The translations under genes were made by a program, and so were the position numbers. Shown here in pieces: positions 17,801 through 26,668 of a DNA stretch of 64,000 nt; position 1 is the first letter of the stretch, and each line of letters starts with the position of its first letter. The notes under the pieces were generated by a model. The model made no database searches. It had not been told where the DNA came from and saw nothing but the letters and a program-made list of their open reading frames with translations. The stretch comes from Bradyrhizobium frederickii. GTDB lineage: Bacteria; Pseudomonadota; Alphaproteobacteria; Rhizobiales; Xanthobacteraceae. The stretch is from the NCBI RefSeq assembly GCF_004570865.1, contig NZ_SPQS01000026.1:1-64000 (forward strand). The letters run 5' to 3'.

Positions 17801-19564
17801 CTAGAGCCCGAGGTCGCGCTTGCGGCCAAAGCCCCATTCGATGCCACCGCCGTCTTTCACGACGCCGCTGACGTGTTGCCCGAGCCTCTTTTCGAGATCG
17901 CGCGACCAGGGCACGAGCTGGAAGCCGAGCCCACTATCGATCATGGCGAAGCGTCCGGAGGTGAGCGTCAACCGCTGGCGATACGTGCCCGCCACATGCT
18001 CCCCGGAGGCGGCGTTCACGTGAGCCAGGCCGGTGTCGGCCGAGACTTTTGCCGCCACCTCGTCCAGTTCGCGCCGGCGCAACGTGTTCAGGAGGTCGCG
18101 CTGCAAGATGATGCGTGAGCCTTGCCGCCGCGCCAGGTCCTCCTGGATCAAATGCTCGGTACGGGCTTCCAGGGCCTCGCGAGTCTCGCGGCCGAAGCCT
18201 CCCATAGCGAGCGGCATGGGGTCTCGTTCAACAAGTCTGTGGTCGAGCCAGGTGGCCCCCTTTGCAGTGACCTGCGCACCGAGATCGAGATCGGAACGAG
18301 TCGCCAGCACCACGGTCGGCCGCGGGTCACTGGCTTGACCGAAGCGTCGGATTTCCACGATACCGCCGGCCGGTGGCGCCTGTTCGAACGCCTCGACCCC
18401 TCGGAAGCGCACGTGGTGCGCGCGTCCGTCTGTTCCGTCGATCAGAGCGTAGGCCTCGCCAGTCAGTTCGTCATGCAATCCGCGATCGACCAGCCGTCCG
18501 ATGATCTGGGACGTCGGCTCTCCGCCTTCGATGACGAAGTCGGCAACGCCGCGCGCTTCCCCGCGCTCGGTAAAGGCGCGGTGCATGGTCTTGATGATGT
18601 CGCCGCGCATGCCGAGATCGCGCAAGCTACGCTCAGCGTCGAGCCCTACCATCCATTCCCCTGGTGCGACGGATGCGGCAAGGCCCATCTTCTCCAGGTG
18701 CTGAAGGCGGCCAACCATCAGGCGCCGAATCTCAGGATCGGACTTGCCGGGAACCTCTGGGCGCAGATCGATAAAGCCGGTCTCATCTGCCGCCAACCGG
18801 ATCTCCCGGTCGAGCCGCGTCCATCGTTCCGCCGTAACTTCCTTCTCCAGCGAATTGCGGATCTCGTGCTCCGGCTTCGGACCGAGTTCGATGGCAACCA
18901 GTTCCTCGGCACGTGAGCGCAGGCCCTGGCTGATATAGTCGCGAGAGATCACGAGGTCCGCCCCTTCCTCGTCCACGCCCCGAACGAGAAGATGGACGTG
19001 TGGGTTGTCCGTGTTCCAGTGATCGACGGCTACCCAATCGAGCCGCGTGCCGAGATCGGATTCTATCTGCCTGGCGAGGTCGCGGGTGAAGGCTTTGAGG
19101 TCGGTCATCTCGCCAGCGTCCTCCGGCGAGATGATGAACCGGAAATGATGCCGGTCGTCCTCACACCGCTCCGCGAAAGCCGCGCTATCGGCGCCGTCGC
19201 TGCCGGCATCGAACATCTTGGCACGCTCACCATTCCGGGTCACACCGTCGCGCTTCAGATATGAGAGATGGGCCGTCAGCGGTGCTGAACGGAAGGCTCG
19301 CCCTTTGTGACGAACCACGCGCGCCTTCACCACAACGCGCCGCGTCGGGCTGAATAATCTGGCGCGACTAAAGGCGAGGCGGCCGCGGCCAAACGTGGAG
19401 CGCCCATAGGCCGCTGAACGCCTGCCGGATCTGGTCTGATCCGAGGTGTGTCCTGCTTTCTCCGCCGCCCGCAGCACCTGGTTGATGAAGCTCTTCGGCT
19501 TCGGCGCGCGGGTACTGCGGATACGCCCAGGCCGAATACGCAGATCGCTGTCGCCCACGCTCAC
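17801..19564 (-). CDS. Relaxase, VirD2-like with DUF3363 domain
   Basis: A 587-residue relaxase that should nick oriT and pilot the strand. It has a basic N-terminus (LRIRPGRIRSTRAPKPKSF), a nuclease core with the first conserved tyrosine region (LTAHLSYLKRDGVTRNG), a motif III with metal-binding histidines (DNPHVHLLVRG), then the DUF3363 C-terminal domain. GTG 19564 (VSVGDSDLRIRPG) is the likely start, overlapping a stop by GTGA. oriT is probably near, upstream or in the disturbed 19.6-23.2 kb stretch, but was not recognised. Confidence 0.88.
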   Translation of the reverse strand: MSVGDSDLRIRPGRIRSTRAPKPKSFINQVLRAAEKAGHTSDQTRSGRRSAAYGRSTFGRGRLAFSRARLFSPTRRVVVKARVVRHKGRAFRSAPLTAHLSYLKRDGVTRNGERAKMFDAGSDGADSAAFAERCEDDRHHFRFIISPEDAGEMTDLKAFTRDLARQIESDLGTRLDWVAVDHWNTDNPHVHLLVRGVDEEGADLVISRDYISQGLRSRAEELVAIELGPKPEHEIRNSLEKEVTAERWTRLDREIRLAADETGFIDLRPEVPGKSDPEIRRLMVGRLQHLEKMGLAASVAPGEWMVGLDAERSLRDLGMRGDIIKTMHRAFTERGEARGVADFVIEGGEPTSQIIGRLVDRGLHDELTGEAYALIDGTDGRAHHVRFRGVEAFEQAPPAGGIVEIRRFGQASDPRPTVVLATRSDLDLGAQVTAKGATWLDHRLVERDPMPLAMGGFGRETREALEARTEHLIQEDLARRQGSRIILQRDLLNTLRRRELDEVAAKVSADTGLAHVNAASGEHVAGTYRQRLTLTSGRFAMIDSGLGFQLVPWSRDLEKRLGQHVSGVVKDGGGIEWGFGRKRDLGL

Positions 19565-19825
19565 GGCAGGGCCTCCCAACGATCAAACGCCCACACGGTG
19601 CCGAAGACCCCCTTGATTGCATTCATCAAAATGCAAGGCGCGGCACGCGCCCCGACCGATCGGCACGCCAGAACCCAAGCCATGCCAATGGCTTGCGGTT
19701 CGACCGGCGAGCCCCTTTTATCTAGCCGTCCTGCCGTCGTGGTGTAAGCGTCCGAATCCTGCACGACTTTCCGAGAGTGCGTTGTCGTTCCATATCGGGT
19801 TCCTTGCTGCATTGGAGGATCTCCG

Positions 19826-20701
19826 GTGGGTACGGAATATTTCAAGAACGAAGCGCGTCGCTCTTTTTGGTCGGTACAGGTTGAGGCGTGGCGGCGAAGC
19901 GGTCTCAGCAAGCGCAAATACTGTCGTCAGCATCGTCTCAGTGGCGGCACATTCGATCGCTGGCTGCGGCATCTGATTGACGCCGAAACGCTGAAAGTAC
20001 GTGCGGAATTGCGTCGCGAGGAACGTCGGGAGCGGCTTCGCAAGAAGCGGAGTCCAGTGTCGAAGGACCAGCGCTGCAGAGCCGTCCAAGCGTTCTGGAC
20101 AATGCACGTTGAAGCGATGAGGTGGTGCGGACTGAGCATGCAAGCCTATGCCCGGGCACATGGCATATCGCAGCACAGCCTGAAACGGTGGCGCGATCTG
20201 ATCGACGCCAATGAGGTGGAAATCGACTGGCGGACGCAACTTCATCCGAGTGCCCGCCCACTAATAAGCACTAGTGTTAGCAGCGCTGCTAAGGGGTCTC
20301 GCGCAAGAAGCCGCTTGACAGATGCACCAGCCGTCGATCCGCCGAGCGACGAACGCGCCAACCGGCGTCGCTTCAGTGAGGAGGAAAAGCTCGCGATTGT
20401 GACCCAGTCCGAGCTCCCCGGTGCCACCGCTGCCGAGGTTTGCCGGCGCCACGGCATCGTCACCAGCATGTTGTTCCGGTGGCGGGTACAGTTCGGGTTC
20501 AGCAAGCGAGTGCCGGCGAAATTGGCGGCTGTGAGGGTCGCTGGCGCACAATCCGCAACGCTCGTCCTGAATGATCTGTTGCAGCCGCCTGACGGCATGA
20601 CGGTTGTCGAATTGGACGATGGGCGTCGCGTCTTCGCACCGATCGGCAGTGACCCGGATGCAGTCCGTCGCCACGTCATTGAGCAGGAGACTGCCCGATG
20701 A
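19826..20701 (+). CDS. tnpA: IS66 accessory protein TnpA (long form)
   Basis: A 291-residue protein with three helix-turn-helix-like segments: WRRSGLSKRKYCRQHRLSGG, MRWCGLSMQAYARAHGISQH and the C-terminal FSEEEKLAIVTQSELPG...AAEVCRRHGI. The last block is the canonical IS66 TnpA domain; the extra N-terminal repeats mark the long form. TnpA is needed for IS66 transposition and probably binds DNA. It overlaps tnpB by 4 bases. Confidence 0.85.
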   Translation: MGTEYFKNEARRSFWSVQVEAWRRSGLSKRKYCRQHRLSGGTFDRWLRHLIDAETLKVRAELRREERRERLRKKRSPVSKDQRCRAVQAFWTMHVEAMRWCGLSMQAYARAHGISQHSLKRWRDLIDANEVEIDWRTQLHPSARPLISTSVSSAAKGSRARSRLTDAPAVDPPSDERANRRRFSEEEKLAIVTQSELPGATAAEVCRRHGIVTSMLFRWRVQFGFSKRVPAKLAAVRVAGAQSATLVLNDLLQPPDGMTVVELDDGRRVFAPIGSDPDAVRRHVIEQETAR

Positions 20702-21030
20702 TGATCGTGCCGGCCATGGGATATACCGACATGCGGAAGGGCCTGGATGGCCTCGCCGCTCTCGTTCAGGAACACCTCAAGAAGGACCCATTCTCCGGCC
20801 ACCTGTTTGCCTTCCGAGGCAAGAAGGCAAGCACGCTTAAGATCCTGTTCTGGGACGGCAACGGCCTTTGTCTGTTCAGCAAAAGGCTCGACCAAGGCGG
20901 CTTCATCTGGCCGAGAATGAGCGATCCGGGCGGCACGGTGACGCTGTCCCCGGCGCAGCTTGCCATGCTGATCGAAGGCATCGATTGGCGCACACCCGAG
21001 CGTCGATGGCGCCCGGTCATCGCGGGTTGA
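20698..21030 (+). CDS. tnpB: IS66 family protein TnpB
   Basis: A 110-residue IS66 Orf2-like protein with the signature YTDMRKGLDGLAALVQEHL, GHLFAFRGKKASTLKILFWDGNGL and a C-terminal LLIEGIDWR-like segment (MLIEGIDWRTPERRW). It is required for IS66 transposition in characterised members; its biochemical role is unclear. It starts within the tnpA stop (ATGA) and looks intact. Confidence 0.92.
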   Translation: MMIVPAMGYTDMRKGLDGLAALVQEHLKKDPFSGHLFAFRGKKASTLKILFWDGNGLCLFSKRLDQGGFIWPRMSDPGGTVTLSPAQLAMLIEGIDWRTPERRWRPVIAG

Positions 21031-21099
21031 ATCGCAAAAACACGCATAGAATATAGCGAAGTTGCTTCGTCGAATCAGCGTGTCCGAGTAGAATCGGTC

Positions 21100-22635
21100 A
21101 TGCAGCTCGATCTCGACAATCTGCCGTCGGATACTGCGCTTCTGCATCGCCTGGTGCGCGACATTGCTTCGGTCATCACGCATCGGAACAGCGAGATCCA
21201 GCGTCTCCAGGCAATCATCAAACAGCTTCAGCGTGCACAATTTGGGCGTCGTTCCGAGCGTCTCGACGCCGATCAACTCGCCCTTGGACTGGAAGACCTG
21301 GACGTCGATCTGTCGGCTGTCGAGGCAGATCAAGCCTCGGTGGAGGCGTCTGCGCCGACGCAGAAACTGCGGCCGAAGCGCAAGCCACTGCCGGATCATC
21401 TGCCCCGCGAAGAGGTCGTGCTCAACGTCGATAGCGAGAAATGCGCGTGCTGCGGCGGCGCGCTGCATGCGATCGGTGAGAGTGTCAGCGAGATGCTGGA
21501 CTGGGTACCAGCGCAGTTGCGCGTGGTGCGCGTCTGCCGCCCGAAATATGCCTGCCGCAGCTGCGGAACGATCACCCAGGCACCGGCGCCCGAACGACCG
21601 ATCGCCGGCGGTTTGGCCACGCCAGCCATGCTCGCGCAGGTGCTGGTCAGCAAATACTGCGACCACACACCGCTCTATCGACAGGCGCAGATTTTTGCCC
21701 GCCATGGCGTCGAACTGGAGCGCTCGACATTGGCCGGATGGGTCGGCGGCGCGTGCTGGTGGTTTGCGGCCCTGCACGATCGGCTGTGCGAGCACATGTT
21801 CGCGTCGGATCACCTGTTTGCCGACGACACTCCAATCCCGGTGCTCGATCCTGGCCGCGGGCGCACCAAAACCGGACGGCTGTGGGTGTATGCCCGCGAT
21901 CAACGGAGCTGGGCTGGGCCTGAGCCACCAGCTGCGGTTTATGTGTTCGCGCCCGACCGGAAAGCGGAGCGCCCGGCAGCGCATCTGACGCACTTTAGGG
22001 GCGTTCTGCACGTCGACGGTTACGCTGGATTCTAGCGGCTGACTGGCGCCGGAAACATCACTCTCGCCGCATGTTGGGCGCACACCAGGCGCAAGTTCTA
22101 CGAGGTTGCGCAAGCCGAGGACACGCCCATCGCGCACGAGGCCCTGCGCCGCATCGCCAGCCTCTATGCCGTCGAAGCGCAGGTGCGTGGTCAATCGCCA
22201 GCGCATCGGCTGGCCACGCGGCGCGCACTCGCCAAGCCGATCATTGACAGCCTTCGCCTTTGGCTCGAGGTTCAGCTCCCGCAACTGCCCGGCCGCGGCA
22301 ATCTCGCCGAAGCGATCCGGTACGCGCTGTCGCGCTGGGATGGATTGACCCGCTTCCTCCATGACGGCCGCATCGAACTCGACACGAACCCCGTCGAGCG
22401 GGCGATCCGACCTGTGGCGCTCGGCCGCAAGAACCATCTCTTTGCCGGTAGCGACGGCGGCGGGGAACGATGGGCAATCCTCTGTTCGCTGATCGAGACG
22501 TGCAAGCTCAATGACGTCGAGCCTTACGCATACCTGCGTGACGTGCTGCAGCGAATGGTCGACGGACATCCGATCAACCGTCTGGACGAACTGCTGCCGT
22601 GGACTTGGAACGCTCAGCATCCTGTCAAGGCCTGA
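21100..22635 (+). pseudogene. tnpC: IS66 transposase TnpC interrupted by an amber codon
   Basis: A 511-codon DDE transposase read in a single frame with one internal TAG at 22033-22035 (codon 312). Before the stop: coiled-coil N-terminus (RNSEIQRLQAIIKQLQRAQFG), Cys-rich zinc-binding block (CACCGGALHAIGE ... CRSCGTITQAP), catalytic Asp region (HLFADDTPIPVLDPGRGRTK) and HVDGYAGF. After it: RLTGAGNITLAACWAHTRRKF and the Glu region LDTNPVERAIRPVALGRKN. A GAG-to-TAG change would explain it. Inactive unless suppressed. Confidence 0.9.
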
Positions 22636-22662
22636 GCTCATGTGCAGGATCCGGACGCATAC

Positions 22663-23251
22663 GTCGTGGTCTCCCAGTCGCCGGATCCCGAAAGAGCCGT
22701 CGCGACTTGGCAGCCGGCTCGCGAAGCCCCCACTGCTTCCGAGCGCTTGCGATAGCGATCGTTACCCGAAGGGCCGAGACACCCGAAGGGTGGCTCGGTG
22801 AGGAGCGAAGCGACGAGTAGAGCGCGGGCCGAAGGCATCGCCCGTACGCCGTCAGCTTGCGAACCCGCACGCTTGGTCATTGCGATGCTCCTGAATCGAT
22901 CGAGGCACGAACACGCCAATTGGCCGAGAGAACCATGTGCCCGTCCTGCCGTCGTGGTCTCCCGGTCGCCGAAAGAGCCGCCGCGACTTCGCAGCCAACT
23001 CGCGAAGCCCCCACTGCTTCCGAGCGCTTGCGATAGCGATCGTTACCCGAAGGGCCGAGGCACCCGAAGGGTGGCTCGGTGAGGAGCGAAGCGACGAGTA
23101 GAGCGCGGGCCGAAGGCATCGCCCATACGCCATCAATACGCGGCACCTTCTTGGTGAAGCACACGAAGGCTTGCGAACCCGCGCACTTGGTCATTGCGAT
23201 ACTCCCGCATCCGATCGAGGGACAAACACGCCAATAGGCCGGGGGACCATG
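22663..23251. repeat. Two tandem copies of a 288-bp sequence
   Basis: Copy A (22663-22950) and copy B (22951 to about 23251) share long identical stretches, for example the segment around CGATCGTTACCCGAAGGGCC and GGAGCGAAGCGACGAGTAGA. Each carries an imperfect hairpin CCGAGnCACCCGAAGGGTGGCTCGG. Copy B has an insertion of about 34 bases and small losses. The IS66 insertion split the first bases of copy A (GTCGTGGT). Copy B overlaps the 3' end of the transglycosylase gene. Short minus-strand frames here look spurious. Confidence 0.85.
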
Positions 23252-24015
23252 GGCGAAACATCGGGCGCAGAGATTGCAGTCGTGACGCCGCCCGACGGCA
23301 TGAGCGCCGGCAACCGAACGCGTGTTTTCATGAGACCGGATCGCGTGACGAATAGCGTTGCAGCTGCTGCTGACTGTCCGCTGGACGGCCATCTCGGCGG
23401 CAGTTCGATGGCAAGCAGACTTGCAAGTTTTGCGACGTATGCTCGCGTCTCATCTGGCAGAGAGCCGCCTGCAAGATGCTCTTCATAGCGAGAGGGTCCC
23501 GCGTTGTACGCGGCAAACACGCCAGGCGAGCCATACCGATCGAGCAGTTCGCGCAAATAGGCCGTACCGGCCAGAATGTTGTTATGCGGGTCGTAGGGGT
23601 CGTTCCCGAGATTGTAGCGCTCGCGAAGTTCCCCCCAAGTCGCCGGCATGATCTGCATCAGGCCCAATGCGCCTCTGGCCGACCTGGCGTGCACGTCTCC
23701 AGCGCTTTCGATGTTGATGACTGAACCAATCCAGTTCACCGGAACTGCAAAGCGCTCTGAAGCTTCGTCGACGAAAGCTGCGAATTGGTTCCTCGTTTTT
23801 GTGACCGTTCGAACCGCGGCCGCTCTGCTCTCGGCGACGGCGGCACCGTGCGGCACAGGGCAGATGAGCAGCAGCGAAGCGAGAACCCAAACACGCGCGC
23901 ACAACTGGGCCAAGCATGCTGTCGTGCCGGCACCCGTCCAGGGCAATGCTTCTCCGCGCCGGGTATTCGGCCGCCCTGGACCGCCGCTGCGCGCGGCGGC
24001 CTCGCGGACGCTCAT
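23191..24015 (-). CDS. Lytic transglycosylase (conjugation-associated)
   Basis: A 274-residue SLT-type muramidase that opens peptidoglycan for the mating channel. A signal/anchor segment (VLASLLLICPVPHGAAVAES) near residues 40-60 is followed by the catalytic Glu in VINIESAGDVHARSARGALGL, LMQIMPATW and the AAYNAGPSRYEEHL substrate-binding block. ATG 24015 is chosen over the longer frame to 24105, which overlaps traF. The last 20 or so residues are encoded by the start of repeat copy B, so the C-terminus may have been altered by the rearrangement. Confidence 0.88.
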   Translation of the reverse strand: MSVREAAARSGGPGRPNTRRGEALPWTGAGTTACLAQLCARVWVLASLLLICPVPHGAAVAESRAAAVRTVTKTRNQFAAFVDEASERFAVPVNWIGSVINIESAGDVHARSARGALGLMQIMPATWGELRERYNLGNDPYDPHNNILAGTAYLRELLDRYGSPGVFAAYNAGPSRYEEHLAGGSLPDETRAYVAKLASLLAIELPPRWPSSGQSAAAATLFVTRSGLMKTRVRLPALMPSGGVTTAISAPDVSPMVPRPIGVFVPRSDAGVSQ

Positions 24016-24086
24016 CGAGGTGGAGGAATGATCTCGCAATCGATCGAACGGAGGAATGGCGGTCTGAACACGTGGAACACGCACGA

Positions 24087-24599
24087 TCACTCCTCCCACG
24101 TCCACACCGGCAGCGCACGGCCGATCACTGCCGACGCCGGCAAAAATCCAAAATATCGGCCATCAAGAGAGTCGTGAGACTGCCAGTTCATGAGAAAGAG
24201 CTCGCCGTCTCCGACCACGCGGCAGCCCTGCCACTTCGGCAGCGGCCGGCCGCGTCTGTCGCGATCCCTCGCCTCGCCCACGGCGATGTCGTCGACCGAA
24301 ATCGCGAGGCCGATTCTGCAAACACTCTGCCCCGGCAGGGCGAGCACGCGCTTGAGCATGGGGACGCCAATGGGCAAATAGCCGTTAAGATCGAGGAAGG
24401 TCGCGAGCAGGTCCGGTGGCTGCACGGCGACCAATTCAGTGACATGGAATTGTTCCGCCGGTCGCAAGCGATAGAGTCCGATCGGCACGCTCGCGGACGC
24501 ATTCCAGATGTAGAGCGGAAGCGGCTCCAGGGCGATCGTCGCGACGAGCGCAGCAGCAGCCACAAAACTCGCGGCCAGCGTCTTCAGGCGTCCCGTCAT
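24087..24599 (-). CDS. traF: TraF-type S26 signal peptidase
   Basis: A 170-residue membrane-anchored serine/lysine peptidase. The N-terminal hydrophobic helix (LAASFVAAAALVATIAL) precedes the Ser nucleophile region (WNASASVPIGLYRL) and the Lys general-base region (VPMLKRVLALPGQSV); GELFLMNWQSHDSLDGRYFG is a further S26 box. In RP4, TraF processes and cyclises the TrbC pilin, which is present here. It overlaps the DUF2840 stop by 4 bases, so the two are co-translated. Confidence 0.9.
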   Translation of the reverse strand: MTGRLKTLAASFVAAAALVATIALEPLPLYIWNASASVPIGLYRLRPAEQFHVTELVAVQPPDLLATFLDLNGYLPIGVPMLKRVLALPGQSVCRIGLAISVDDIAVGEARDRDRRGRPLPKWQGCRVVGDGELFLMNWQSHDSLDGRYFGFLPASAVIGRALPVWTWEE

Positions 24600-25060
24600 C
24601 GCATTACCCTCTGACGGTGAAGCCAGGCCTGGTGGCGCGCTTTCGTATAGGGACGCGGGTTCTCGTTGACGGACAGACGGTTATGAACGTGATGCCAATG
24701 ATCAGGCGCAACATCAGCGGGATCGATACCGAGGGCCTCGACGGCATCGACCATCTGCAGCACCCGTTCGACCTTCGGCCAACCAGACAGCCGCAGCAAG
24801 ATCTGTCCGCCGGGCTTCACGTACGGTACAGTCGAGCAGCGCTGTCCCGGCGCGACCGCGCGCAAGATGTCGATCCGAGAAATGATTGTCCCAAGGTCGT
24901 TGGAGGTCCAACGGACGAAGGCAAAGATGCTGCCGGGCGCAAATGACAGGACACACCGGTGGCGATCGATCTTGCGTTCCTCGACAACGCGGCCGAACCG
25001 AATGCGGTTTTCGATACGCTTCTCGAGCCACAACACTTCCACTTCCGTGAGATCGCTCAT
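24596..25060 (-). CDS. DUF2840 domain protein
   Basis: A 154-residue protein of DUF2840, regularly found directly upstream of traF in alphaproteobacterial integrative elements. Blocks include VEVLWLEKRIENRIRFGR, YVKPGGQILLRLSGWPKVER and VHNRLSVNENPRPYTKARHQ. No catalytic motif is recognised and the function is unknown. ATG 25060 (MSDLTEVEVLW) is chosen; the extension to 25132 has repeat-like, non-protein composition. Confidence 0.85.
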   Translation of the reverse strand: MSDLTEVEVLWLEKRIENRIRFGRVVEERKIDRHRCVLSFAPGSIFAFVRWTSNDLGTIISRIDILRAVAPGQRCSTVPYVKPGGQILLRLSGWPKVERVLQMVDAVEALGIDPADVAPDHWHHVHNRLSVNENPRPYTKARHQAWLHRQRVMR

Positions 25061-25280
25061 GCGGCGGCTCCATGACGCTGGAGCTGGTAGCCGTAAGCTT
25101 GAGGCGCGGCGGAGAGTGTGCGTGGCCCGCAAGGGCGAGCTAGACTGACGGACCGGCGTTTCCGGGCGCCGCCAAGGCGGCTTTCCGCCTGGTCCGTTAG
25201 AAGAAATCCGAAGGATTTCTGGTTAGTAAAGTTAGAGCGGCCGGAAAGCGCGGAGAAACAAGCGCTTAAGTCCGATTCCG

Positions 25281-25344
25281 GTCCCCGATAGCACGAGGAT
25301 CGGGTCCCCGATAGCACGAGGGTTGCGGTCCCCGATAGCACGAG
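25281..25344. repeat. Three iteron-like direct repeats next to repA
   Basis: The 16-mer TCCCCGATAGCACGAG occurs exactly three times, at 25282-25297, 25305-25320 and 25329-25344, each preceded by GG, at 23- and 24-base spacing. They lie just after the repA stop on the transcribed side. Same-orientation repeats near a replication-initiator gene suggest initiator binding sites (iterons), but binding is an inference. Confidence 0.8.
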
Positions 25345-25349
25345 CTGAT

Positions 25350-26231
25350 TCACAGGTTGTCCTCCGAATTTGGAATGAGACCGCGCCGACCCGGGCGGGC
25401 CGTTAAGGGAGCAACAGGCGTTGGCGTGAAGTTCAGGCGGTCGATGCCGTTCGGGTCGCGCGTGAGCACGAGCTGATAGCCGGGCAATATCTGGCGCTGG
25501 ACGATCTGGCGCACGTCGTAAGCAAAGTGCTTGAGCGGCGAGAGAATGCCGGACTTGGCATGGAGATGCACAAGGTCAAAGCTCCAGCCGCCGTCCTGAC
25601 GACCGCCGTGCTTGCGCACGAGCCGGTAGAGCCACCGCTCAAGCCCGCCCGTCAGATCGAAATACGAGCGATCAATTGTCAGCACGAGCGCGTCATCGAT
25701 CACGCCGGCATAGAACCAATCAGGCAGGATCAGTTCGAGCCCGAACGGGCGGCCGTTAGCATCGGCCGTCTCCTTCCACTCGTTGATCCAGGAGAAACGA
25801 TGCCGCCGCCGTTCTGCCGGCTGACGGATCGACGTCAGCACGGTCGTTGACTGAAGTCTGTCCAGACCAGCCTTCAGGCGGTCATAGTCACGTGCGCTGG
25901 TGCCGCGGCCCACGAACGTCAAAATCTCGTAAGGCGTTGCAGCCATCAGGCGCGACGTCTTCAAGCCTGCGTCGCGGGCTTCGACGATCTGGGACGCGGC
26001 CCAAATCAAAACGTCTGCATCCCAGATGGTTGCCATGCCGTGTTCCGGCACGGCTTCGACACGAATTGCAATCGCACCGGCACGGAAATCGATCGGCACG
26101 ATCCGCTTGGTCTTTGCGAGCGAGAAGAACGGATATGCCATCAGATCCTGCGCGTCGCGGGGCGCAAGGTCACCGGGCAGTGCCCGAAAGAGCTCAAGCT
26201 GATCGCGCTCGGAATGGACTTTGCGCCGCAT
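25350..26231 (-). CDS. Replication initiator protein A (RepA-like)
   Basis: A 293-residue winged-helix initiator of the 'replication initiator protein A' family found on alphaproteobacterial plasmids and ICEs. Recognisable blocks: ERDQLELFRALPGDLAPRDAQDLMAYPFFSL, TIWDADVLIWAASQI, RGTSARDYDRLKAGLDRLQST and ERWLYRLVRKHGGRQDGGW. ATG 26231 (MRRKVHSERDQ) is the conserved start. In relatives a parA gene commonly follows; here the next 290 bases hold only repeats and no intact frame. Confidence 0.88.
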   Translation of the reverse strand: MRRKVHSERDQLELFRALPGDLAPRDAQDLMAYPFFSLAKTKRIVPIDFRAGAIAIRVEAVPEHGMATIWDADVLIWAASQIVEARDAGLKTSRLMAATPYEILTFVGRGTSARDYDRLKAGLDRLQSTTVLTSIRQPAERRRHRFSWINEWKETADANGRPFGLELILPDWFYAGVIDDALVLTIDRSYFDLTGGLERWLYRLVRKHGGRQDGGWSFDLVHLHAKSGILSPLKHFAYDVRQIVQRQILPGYQLVLTRDPNGIDRLNFTPTPVAPLTARPGRRGLIPNSEDNL

Positions 26232-26253
26232 GATCACAGTCCTTCCGTGGTGA

Positions 26254-26535
26254 TCAGCGACGTTCCTGGCCGGCATAAGGGCGCAGCGCGGGATGCTTCT
26301 TGGCCGGCAGCACCGTTCCCTTGCCGGGGTCGGAGGTCGATGTCTTGGCGCCCCGGTCGGCCCATGCTTTCAGGTCATCGACGGCGTAGACAACACGTCC
26401 GCCGATCTTCCGATACGTCGGCCCGGTGCCGTACGTGCGGTGCTTCTCCAGCGTGCGGCCGGACAGGCCAAGATAGCGCGCCGCCTCAGGTGTACGCAGG
26501 AATCGCGGGGGAAGACCGGCCATCGGATCGGGCAT
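26254..26535 (-). CDS. AlpA/MerR-like helix-turn-helix protein (RdfS-like)
   Basis: A 93-residue DNA-binding protein: PRFLRTPEAARYLGLSGRTLEKHRTYGTGP forms a winged helix-turn-helix, followed by YRKIGGRVVYAVDDLKAWADRG, the 'helix-turn-helix domain-containing' / excisionase-like pattern. In Mesorhizobium ICEs a protein of this class (RdfS) is the recombination directionality factor. Position beside the DUF2285 module supports a role in excision control, but this is inferred. ATG 26535 is preferred; the extension to 26712 lacks homology-like character. Confidence 0.82.
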   Translation of the reverse strand: MPDPMAGLPPRFLRTPEAARYLGLSGRTLEKHRTYGTGPTYRKIGGRVVYAVDDLKAWADRGAKTSTSDPGKGTVLPAKKHPALRPYAGQERR

Positions 26536-26668
26536 TTGAGAACTCCAGGAGGACAGCGCACCACGCTTGGCTAGGCCGGCGTGTGTGGGGTCATCATGGA
26601 GAAGCAAGATCTCGGAGGGGGATGCTGAATGTTGGAGGTACGATTTTCGGCACCCCTTGAGGACTGCG

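Larger units (their letters stand above)
19744..22662 (+). mobile_element. IS66-family insertion sequence with 8-bp target duplication
   Basis: Complete element with tnpA, tnpB and tnpC. The left tip GTAAGCGTCCGAATCCT (19744-19760) matches, inverted, the right tip AGGATCCGGACGCATAC (22646-22662) at 15 of 17 positions. The flanks are identical 8-mers GTCGTGGT at 19736-19743 and 22663-22670, exactly the target-duplication length of IS66. tnpC has an in-frame stop. Confidence 0.95.

Noticed and set aside
20242..22641. Long minus-strand frame across the IS66 element (799 codons)
   Set aside because: It is a shadow of tnpA/tnpB/tnpC, whose domains and terminal repeats are clear; GC-rich codons keep the reverse strand open.
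22638..23392. Minus-strand frames in the tandem repeat (such as MPSARALLVASLLTEPPFG)
   Set aside because: They repeat with the 288-bp unit, begin and end at different points in each copy and resemble widely mis-annotated repeat translations; treated as non-coding.
24985..25270. Possible oriT in the repA/DUF2840 gap
   Set aside because: No inverted repeat plus nick-like motif could be recognised; the only clear signals are the direct repeats.
25281..25344. CRISPR array
   Set aside because: Three 16-bp repeats with 7-8 base gaps are far too short and too few, and no cas genes are present.
25057..25353. Minus-strand frame starting in the iteron repeats
   Set aside because: Its N-terminus is only the translated repeat (VLSGT) and the rest lacks a domain; it spans the place where parA would be expected but shows no ParA motif.
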